A DNA stretch of 18,688 nucleotides from Candidatus Kaiserbacteria bacterium (GTDB lineage: Bacteria; Patescibacteriota; Minisyncoccia; Phycocordibacterales; Phycocordibacteraceae): NCBI GenBank assembly GCA_003230945.1, contig QIHK01000007.1, forward strand, positions 1 to 18,688. Reading direction: 5' to 3'. The notes beneath the pieces were generated by a model. It was not told where the DNA came from. It worked only from the letters and a program-made list of their open reading frames with translations, and did no database searches. Shown here piece by piece: positions 14,205 to 18,688 of the stretch. The number at the start of each line of letters is the position of its first letter. The first letter of the stretch is position 1. The translations under genes were made by a program, and so were the position numbers.

Positions 14205-14624
14205 CTATTTAACTTCAACACCCATTGAGCGAGCAGTGCCTGCCACAATACGCTCAGCGGCATCTTGACTCTCAGTATTCAAGTCTGGCATTTTTTCTTT
14301 TGCGATATCTGTAACTTGCACTTTAGTAAGCGTTCCTACTTTCTGGAATGGAGCTTTACCAGAACCTTTCTCAATACCAAGCGCTTTTAGAATAAGGCGC
14401 GACATTGGAGAAACTTTGAGTATAAAGCTGAAAGTATGATCATCATATACCGAAAGTTCCACCGGAATAATAATTCCTTTTTTATCTTTCGTTGCCTCAT
14501 TAAATTGAGACACGAACTGTCCAATATTCACGCCAGCGGGACCAAGCACCGTACCAACTGGGGGAGCAGCAGTTGCACTGCCACCTGAAATCTGAAGTTT
14601 TATTTTTTTAACGATAGTAGCCAT
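14205..14624 (-). CDS. rplK: Ribosomal protein uL11
   Basis: uL11 is part of the GTPase-associated stalk base, binding 23S rRNA and contacting elongation factors. It has 139 residues, close to the usual 140-142. The N-terminal domain has KLQISGGSATAAPPVGTVLG (with the family PPVG and LGPAGVNIGQFVSQFN) and the C-terminal rRNA-binding domain has KGSGKAPFQKVGTLTKVQV and a final AGTARSMGVEV. The stretch usually reading TPPA reads SPMSRLILKALG here. It starts 17 bp after nusG with no Shine-Dalgarno, so it is probably translated by coupling. In most bacteria rplA (uL1) follows, but here a strong terminator follows. Confidence 0.97.
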   Translation of the reverse strand: MATIVKKIKLQISGGSATAAPPVGTVLGPAGVNIGQFVSQFNEATKDKKGIIIPVELSVYDDHTFSFILKVSPMSRLILKALGIEKGSGKAPFQKVGTLTKVQVTDIAKEKMPDLNTESQDAAERIVAGTARSMGVEVK

Positions 14625-14641
14625 ATGTGAGGGACTGTACC

Positions 14642-15292
14642 TTAGAGTTTACGGATTTGCAAAAAATCAAGTTCGACCGGTGTCTCACGACCGAACATTG
14701 AGACCATTATTTTTATCTTTCCACGAGCTTCATCAATAGCACCGACCTTCCCTTCAAGATCCTTAAAGGGACCATCAGAGATGACTACCGGGTCATCTTT
14801 TACAAGATCAATATGGTGTTTCGGTGCTTCAGCTGTCATACGCTTCATGAGTAAATCAACTTCAGACTGTTCCATTGGAACCGGTGTGTTACCACTACCA
14901 ACGAAACCAGTCACTCGAGGTGTATTGCGAACAACAAACCATGAATCATCATCCACAATCATACGAACGAGAATATATCCCGGATAAATTTTCTCTTCTT
15001 CGACAACACGTTTACCAGCTTTAACACGAATCTTTTTTTCGACTGGAACAACTACATCAAAAATCTTGTTTTCCATACCAAGCGATTCGATACGTTGTCT
15101 CAAGTTACGTTCTACTGCGTTCTCATATCCAGCATACGTATGAATGGTGTACCAACACGCGTCTTCCTCGCGTAGAACCACCTCATCCTTAATCTTTTTC
15201 TTTACCGTAGGTGCAATGTCAGCCATTCCAACTTCCTCGGGAATATCTTCTTCTATTACCTCTTCGTTATGATTATGTTGTGTGTCATTCAT
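14642..15292 (-). CDS. nusG: Transcription termination/antitermination protein NusG
   Basis: NusG binds RNA polymerase and couples it to Rho or the ribosome. It has 216 residues. The NGN domain starts at CWYTIHTYAGYENAVERNL (46-64) and includes KIYPGYILVRM (101-111) and the NTPRVTGFVG region (123-132). The KOW domain follows (about 165-216: DPVVISDGPFKDLEGKVGAI, then FGRETPVELDF). An acidic N-terminal extension of about 45 residues (NEEVIEEDIPEEVG) is not part of the core fold; typical NusG has about 180 residues. It starts 11 bp after secE and has no Shine-Dalgarno. Confidence 0.96.
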   Translation of the reverse strand: MNDTQHNHNEEVIEEDIPEEVGMADIAPTVKKKIKDEVVLREEDACWYTIHTYAGYENAVERNLRQRIESLGMENKIFDVVVPVEKKIRVKAGKRVVEEEKIYPGYILVRMIVDDDSWFVVRNTPRVTGFVGSGNTPVPMEQSEVDLLMKRMTAEAPKHHIDLVKDDPVVISDGPFKDLEGKVGAIDEARGKIKIMVSMFGRETPVELDFLQIRKL

Positions 15293-15303
15293 ATTGTGAA
15301 TAC

Positions 15304-15489
15304 TTATGCACCGACGATACGACTTACTACATTCCCAAATACATAGTCAAGTACACCAACGATAATTGCAATTACAATTGAAATGAGTATGACGACAAGC
15401 GTATGGGCAATGGCAGTATGTGTCGTCGGCCAAACAATGTGAGTGAATTCCTCACGCACATGTTTCAAATACGTCAATGGTGAAATCAT
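15304..15489 (-). CDS. secE: Preprotein translocase subunit SecE
   Basis: SecE is the small clamp subunit of the SecYEG channel. It has 61 residues, the short single-span form. The amphipathic segment is SPLTYLKHVREEFTHIVWPT (3-22; the conserved W-P is present) and the membrane span is about 28-52 (TLVVILISIVIAIIVGVL). It is first in a secE-nusG-rplK operon, a common bacterial order. There is no Shine-Dalgarno before the ATG. A promoter and a leader hairpin lie directly upstream. Confidence 0.95.
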   Translation of the reverse strand: MISPLTYLKHVREEFTHIVWPTTHTAIAHTLVVILISIVIAIIVGVLDYVFGNVVSRIVGA

Positions 15490-15506
15490 GTAGAAGTTGT
15501 TTAGTA

Positions 15507-15529
15507 AATAAAAAAGCCCTATGGGCTTT
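15507..15529 (-). terminator. Hairpin with U-tract in the secE leader (attenuator-like)
   Basis: AAAGCCC (15513-15519) pairs with GGGCTTT (15523-15529); on the minus strand it is followed by TTTTTTATTT. It looks like an intrinsic terminator but lies between the promoter and secE, about 20 nt before the ATG. It could be a leader attenuator or the last stop for read-through from the SIMPL gene. Confidence 0.6.
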
Positions 15530-15539
15530 CGATGTCAAT

Positions 15540-15568
15540 AGTATAGTATGCCACTACACATGCGTCAA
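15540..15568 (-). promoter_or_regulatory. Sigma70-type promoter of secE-nusG-rplK
   Basis: On the minus strand TTGACG (15563-15568) and TATACT (15540-15545) are 17 bp apart, near consensus. The expected start is an A near 15533, giving a leader of about 44 nt that contains the hairpin at 15513-15529. Confidence 0.75.
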
Positions 15569-15631
15569 GAACTTACACGAAGTAGCATTTTAAATCTTTT
15601 CTTTCAGTCTTTGACTGAAATATAATCTACA

Positions 15632-15659
15632 AAAATATGCTGTATATACAGTATATTTT
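15632..15659. repeat. AT-rich inverted repeat after the SIMPL gene
   Basis: A nearly perfect inverted repeat centred on CTGTATATACAG (15640-15651) with one mismatch pair. On the minus strand its right side continues into TTTTTG, 8 bp after the stop at 15668, so it is probably a weak terminator; a dimeric protein-binding site is an alternative. A small hairpin TTTCAGTC/GACTGAAA (15602-15620) lies just beyond. Confidence 0.5.
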
Positions 15660-15667
15660 CTCTATCG

Positions 15668-16465
15668 TTAACGAATTTCATATGTTAACGAAACGGACGA
15701 ACGATAGGTGTTCTCACCAGTTGGAATGAGAGGTGTAGATGCTAACTTCGAACTAGTTACGCCTAGCCCGTATGCCGTAGGATATCTATAGCCACCTGAT
15801 GATTCACTAAAATTAACAAGCTTCCCGAGATGGACACCAAGTTGTTTTGCAAGAAGAGTTGCTTGTGCTTTTGCTTTCGAGATTGCATCGGCTCGCGCTG
15901 CATTATAACCAGCGGTTGGGTCAGCAAGTGTGAATGACGGACCGCTAATATTTTGTACAGAGAGATTTCCAAGTCCGCCAAGAAGTTCCCCCACTTTAGA
16001 GAGTGTGTGCACGGTCACTTGAATTGATTCAGAAACATTATAGCCGGTAATTTTTGGAGTACCTCGATACGATGGACATGTTTTATTCAAACAAGGAGTA
16101 CCGTAGGAATATTGTGGTGAAATATTATATGAAAGAGTTTTTATATCCTTACTGGCAATTCCCTGCTTCTTAACGAAATCAAGTGCAGTATTTGTTTGTT
16201 TTGTTGTTGTTTGTTGTGCATCTGCCACAGTCGCACTCGTATTTTTAACAGTAAAAGAAATTCGAGCGATATCTGGTGGCATCATCGCTTGTCCATTACC
16301 GTTTACAATGATGGTATCTGTAGCTGGCACTCCGCTACGATCAAAATTCTGGACTACCGTTATTGTTTCTGCAAGAAGAAAAATAGCAAGAACGGTGAGA
16401 ACACCAATAATTGCAATTTTAATAGAGCGACTGCCAAAAAAATCCTGCATTACATTATTATCCAT
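15668..16465 (-). CDS. SIMPL-domain (DUF541) protein, membrane-anchored
   Basis: It has 265 residues: a short cytoplasmic start, one membrane segment (about 15-38), then a SIMPL/DUF541 domain to the end. Family features visible are IIVNGNGQAMMPPDIARIS (52-70), the helix with ADAQQTTTKQTNTALDFVKK (81-100), KDIKTLSYNISPQY (106-119), GYNVSESIQVTV (141-152), AARADAISKAKAQATLLAKQ and a final beta strand YRSSVSLTYEIR. Two Cys (C125, C130) in the loop before GYNVSES could form a disulfide outside the cell. SIMPL proteins form envelope-associated multimers but have no settled enzymatic role. It follows the Cys-rich gene by 41 bp, and no terminator was seen between them, so they may be co-transcribed. 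Confidence 0.9.
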   Translation of the reverse strand: MDNNVMQDFFGSRSIKIAIIGVLTVLAIFLLAETITVVQNFDRSGVPATDTIIVNGNGQAMMPPDIARISFTVKNTSATVADAQQTTTKQTNTALDFVKKQGIASKDIKTLSYNISPQYSYGTPCLNKTCPSYRGTPKITGYNVSESIQVTVHTLSKVGELLGGLGNLSVQNISGPSFTLADPTAGYNAARADAISKAKAQATLLAKQLGVHLGKLVNFSESSGGYRYPTAYGLGVTSSKLASTPLIPTGENTYRSSVSLTYEIR

Positions 16466-16506
16466 AGCAAAGTTAGTTTATGAGTAGTTGTAGTCTAACG
16501 TTATTC

Positions 16507-17175
16507 CTATTGCCCTTGCAAGGATCCGAGTAATTTTAAGAGTGCCGAATGAGCCGGAAGAGCGGAGACATCAAGAGAAGGACTCGTCCACGAAGAAATA
16601 CCTCTATCGATAGCATCAAAACGAATCACGTCATTTGTACGAGCGAGATAATAGGCAGTATCAATAATACCTTCAAAGCGTTCAATCAAAACTACCGTAA
16701 ATCGGTGAGTACCGAGCACTTTTGAAGAAAAATTAGTCACGGATACTGGAGCACCAGAAGCACCACTGATAGCTGTTGATTGTATGGTTTCAAGCGGGGT
16801 TGAAGATGCTCCAACTGGGTACCGACGAATACTGATACTCGATGGTTCTGTTGAAGTGCTGATTGATATATACGATGCAATTGTTGCTGCATTCGATATA
16901 GACGTTGAGGCAAAACCTTCAGGAATCGCGTAGGAAATGCCAACAGGATTCAGAGTAACGTTTGGAAATGTACATGCTGAGAAAGTACAAGAAGGACCAG
17001 TACGCACTACAGAGGTGCCATCGGGACAAACGAGAGCATCAAGTGGGCAAGCAATTTGTTGACTCGGGTGCTCGGCGGCATTGCGATACACTAAACCCGC
17101 AATACCGATGAGTATAATAGCAACCACCCCGAGAAAGAGATTTTTCATGGACAAGATGGATAATAACATGCGCAT
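16507..17175 (-). CDS. Exported/anchored protein with Cys-rich GPSC motif
   Basis: Function not recognised. The N-terminus has a hydrophobic segment (about 13-30); a start at 17148 (MKNLFLGVVAI) gives a more usual signal anchor than the ATG at 17175, and neither has a strong Shine-Dalgarno. After the anchor is CPLDALVCPDGTSVVRTGPS followed by CTFSAC (C43, C50, C63, C68), a four-Cys motif that recurs in unassigned Patescibacteria exported proteins and could be a small disulfide knot. The rest is Ser/Thr-rich and beta-like, with IPEGFASTS, then a strand pattern ending in SALLKLLGSLQ, like a ligand-binding or inhibitor-type domain, but this is not established. No lipobox is seen. It lies between tRNA-His and the SIMPL gene. 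Confidence 0.8.
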   Translation of the reverse strand: MRMLLSILSMKNLFLGVVAIILIGIAGLVYRNAAEHPSQQIACPLDALVCPDGTSVVRTGPSCTFSACTFPNVTLNPVGISYAIPEGFASTSISNAATIASYISISTSTEPSSISIRRYPVGASSTPLETIQSTAISGASGAPVSVTNFSSKVLGTHRFTVVLIERFEGIIDTAYYLARTNDVIRFDAIDRGISSWTSPSLDVSALPAHSALLKLLGSLQGQ

Positions 17176-17222
17176 CTATACTTCTCATGCGATGAAGATA
17201 TTGTGTTTTATATGACTTACAA

Positions 17223-17299
17223 TGGGGCGACCTGTGGGACTCGAACCCACGATCGCCTGGACCACAACCAGGTGCTCTACCAGCTGAGCTAAGGCCGCC
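17223..17299 (-). tRNA. tRNA-His (GTG anticodon)
   Basis: The full cloverleaf reads on the minus strand. The acceptor stem is GCGGCCT/AGGTCGC (one G-U) with the tRNA-His-specific extra G-1 (17299) paired to C73. The D arm is GCTC/GAGC, the anticodon arm CCTGG/CCAGG with loop TTGTGGT (anticodon GTG at 17263-17265), the variable loop CGATC, and the T arm GTGGG/CCCAC with TTCGAGT. CCA is encoded (ends at 17223). G-1 is the identity element for HisRS. Confidence 0.98.
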
Positions 17300-17324
17300 A
17301 TGATTTGAACGTGTGTTCGAGATT

Positions 17325-17333
17325 TTTATACCA
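17325..17333 (-). promoter_or_regulatory. Extended -10 promoter of tRNA-His
   Basis: TGGTATAAA on the minus strand lies about 25 bp upstream of the mature 5' end. No clear -35 was found, as expected for extended -10 promoters. Confidence 0.5.
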
Positions 17334-17414
17334 TAAAAATCACGTAAACACCCAATAGTACAGACCTCATATATAACCTTTTTAGTAAAAGAACTAAAAA
17401 ATATTTAGAATGTT

Positions 17415-17951
17415 TTAATATCTTGGATTTTCTTCGGAAATACCAGACCTTGCATTTGTTTGACGTGCAAGTGCGAAGAAGAGAGATGAGAGCCGATTCA
17501 TATACGCTTTTGTAAGCTGAGTGAGCTCACAGAGCTTGGCATTCTCAACACAAATAAGTGTACGCTCTGCTCGACGCGTCATTGTTCGTAATACATCAAG
17601 AAGTGTTGAAAGTTCTGAACCTCCAGAAATTGAAAATCCTTTAAGAGGTGGCATTTCTTTCTCTATATCGTTTACTATAGTCTCAATTTTTTCAACAGTG
17701 TTACTTTCGAGATGTTTATCCGCTCCGGCAATTTCTGCCTGTACAATAAAAAGTTGTTCTTGAGTATTGTGTAAAATATCGCATATACGCGAGTCATTCA
17801 TCGCACGTAGTTTTACAAATCCTATAAACGTATTGAGTTCATCAAGTGCGCCAAGTGCTTCCGGAAGTTCAGATGATTTTGATATTCTCTGTTGATCACA
17901 ACCAAAAACTTTAGTAGTGCCGTCATCCCCTTTCCCAGTGAAGAGTGCCAT
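17415..17951 (-). CDS. Corrinoid adenosyltransferase, PduO type
   Basis: It transfers the adenosyl group of ATP to cob(I)alamin to make adenosylcobalamin. It has 178 residues, the normal length for the single-domain PduO/MMAB family. Visible motifs are FTGKGDDGTTKVFG (4-17; ATP-binding N-terminus), RISKSS (22-27), EALGALDELNTFIGF (31-45; the helix with the conserved D-E-L-N), RTMTRRAER (122-130; R-R-A-E-R ATP-contacting site) and YMNRLSSLFFALAR (150-163). The family usually has TGKGGDTG, and here the second position set reads GDDG. It starts 10 bp after the HAD gene, with no Shine-Dalgarno but a TAGTAT hexamer ending 7 nt before the ATG. Its presence suggests an AdoCbl-dependent enzyme elsewhere, such as a class II ribonucleotide reductase, with scavenged corrinoid. 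Confidence 0.93.
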   Translation of the reverse strand: MALFTGKGDDGTTKVFGCDQQRISKSSELPEALGALDELNTFIGFVKLRAMNDSRICDILHNTQEQLFIVQAEIAGADKHLESNTVEKIETIVNDIEKEMPPLKGFSISGGSELSTLLDVLRTMTRRAERTLICVENAKLCELTQLTKAYMNRLSSLFFALARQTNARSGISEENPRY

Positions 17952-17961
17952 ATAAACAATA

Positions 17962-18675
17962 CTAAATTAGTGGACTGGTAAGCAGTGATTTTACGTAGGC
18001 GAGTGTTTCTGCGAGCGTTGCAACAGATTTTGTATCAATGACACCTACCACCGTTTCATCATTACCACCTGGGGAAAGCATGTCACCGATGTAGACACAC
18101 TCATCGCTTTCCCAGCCAGACAGTGTAATAAATTCTGAAACATTATGACCTTTATGCATACCCTTCTCAAAATAATCGAGAGTTGTTGTTCCACCAATCT
18201 TCACTTCTACAGAATTAGAAACTAATGGATACTCTATAAGTATTTTTTCACGTCTACTACAATCAGGATCAAAAGCCTCTTTTTTTACAATGTCCTCATG
18301 ATGACCTAAAAGTGAATAGGAAATCTGCGAACCACGATCTTCTAATAAATCATTCTCATCGCGTACCTCCCAATCTCTTGGGATAGCTTGAACATGACCT
18401 TCTATCTCCACGCGAGATTCTGGTGAAAGTATATGTTTCCAATATTCCTCTTTTGTTCTTGTGTTGAGTGCATGATTTCCATTTTGACACAGGTAATAGG
18501 TTTGAAGCTGTGTTTGTTTAGCAATATTTTCTTGTGTCTGCCCTGAGACAATTATCATATCTCTACCGGAATCAATAAGTGATTCAAGTACTTCATGCAT
18601 TTCGGGCGTTATGAGTGATTTCGCTCGGGTTATGGTCCCGTCCATATCAAAAAAAATGTGTTTGTATTTTTTCAT
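17962..18675 (-). CDS. HAD-superfamily IIB hydrolase, phosphomannomutase-like
   Basis: It has 237 residues. HAD motifs are motif I FFDMDGTIT (8-16; D10, D12), motif II IIVSGQT (41-47; S44), motif III lysine in GMHKGH (172-177; K175) and motif IV GDMLSPGGND (197-206; D198, D206). The cap contains EDRGSQISYSLLGH (112-125), VEVKIGGTTTLDYFEKGMHK (157-176) and the PGGND end, which match the eukaryotic-type phosphomannomutase group (family pattern RxSQIxxSxxG... IGGxxSxDvfxKGxDK) rather than sugar-phosphatase Cof proteins. It may interconvert mannose-6- and mannose-1-phosphate or simply dephosphorylate a sugar phosphate; sequence alone cannot decide. The ATG at 18675 is 13 bp from the window end, so upstream signals cannot be judged. 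It precedes the adenosyltransferase by 10 bp, likely one transcript. Confidence 0.88.
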   Translation of the reverse strand: MKKYKHIFFDMDGTITRAKSLITPEMHEVLESLIDSGRDMIIVSGQTQENIAKQTQLQTYYLCQNGNHALNTRTKEEYWKHILSPESRVEIEGHVQAIPRDWEVRDENDLLEDRGSQISYSLLGHHEDIVKKEAFDPDCSRREKILIEYPLVSNSVEVKIGGTTTLDYFEKGMHKGHNVSEFITLSGWESDECVYIGDMLSPGGNDETVVGVIDTKSVATLAETLAYVKSLLTSPLI

Positions 18676-18688
18676 ACTCAGTGAGTAA

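Noticed and set aside
15490..15667. A tRNA gene upstream of secE, as often seen in bacteria
   Set aside because: No cloverleaf can be read on either strand; the region holds a promoter, hairpins and AT-rich repeats.
17379..17400. TTTTTAGT/ACTAAAAA hairpin after the adenosyltransferase gene
   Set aside because: The stem has almost no GC and no T-run follows on the minus strand, so it is not a convincing terminator.
1..18688. CRISPR arrays, insertion sequences, integrases or phage genes
   Set aside because: No regularly spaced direct repeats, transposase or integrase motifs were seen.

Overview
The window looks like part of a Patescibacteria (Candidate Phyla Radiation) chromosome, most likely a Parcubacteria-type lineage. 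This is an inference from several traits: compact genes nearly all on the minus strand, an AT-leaning composition, a very short RecO, many membrane-anchored proteins of unknown role (DUF11-like, SIMPL and Cys-rich types), and recognisable housekeeping genes mixed with orphan genes. No CRISPR array, insertion sequence or prophage was seen. Only one convincing gene (8635-9249) is on the plus strand.

Layout from left to right. At 1-1721 lies the N-terminal part of a large surface protein with DUF11/CARDB-like repeats; its C-terminus is outside the window. At 1819-5785 are overlapping recO and ileS. The IleRS carries a complete histidine-phosphatase (phosphoglycerate-mutase-like) domain of about 205 residues inserted inside the synthetase, and this is the most unusual thing in the window. 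At 5898-8406 are argS between two orphan genes, one of which contains an 18-bp perfect inverted repeat within its coding sequence. At 8635-9249 is a plus-strand membrane-anchored protein. At 9303-9509 is a start-less remnant of an M23 (LytM) peptidase.

At 9581-14088 is a thymidylate module read right to left: thyA, then dcd, then tmk, then glyA. Together these cover dCTP to dUTP, dUMP to dTMP, dTMP to dTDP, and supply of methylene-tetrahydrofolate. Each gene has its own start signals and terminator, so the cluster is functional rather than one operon. At 14205-15489 is the secE-nusG-rplK operon with a clear sigma70-type promoter and a hairpin plus U-tract in its short leader. At 15668-17175 are two exported or anchored proteins (SIMPL and a Cys-rich protein). 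At 17223-17299 is tRNA-His with G-1 and CCA encoded. At 17415-18675 are a PduO-type corrinoid adenosyltransferase and a phosphomannomutase-like HAD enzyme.

Two kinds of gene start recur. Some genes (orphans at 5898 and 8047, tmk, dcd, thyA) have a strong Shine-Dalgarno sequence. Others (argS, glyA, 8635, the DUF11 gene, perhaps the adenosyltransferase) have no Shine-Dalgarno but carry a -10-like hexamer 6-7 nt before the start codon, which suggests leaderless mRNAs. Perfect GC-rich hairpins with T-tracts separate many of the genes.
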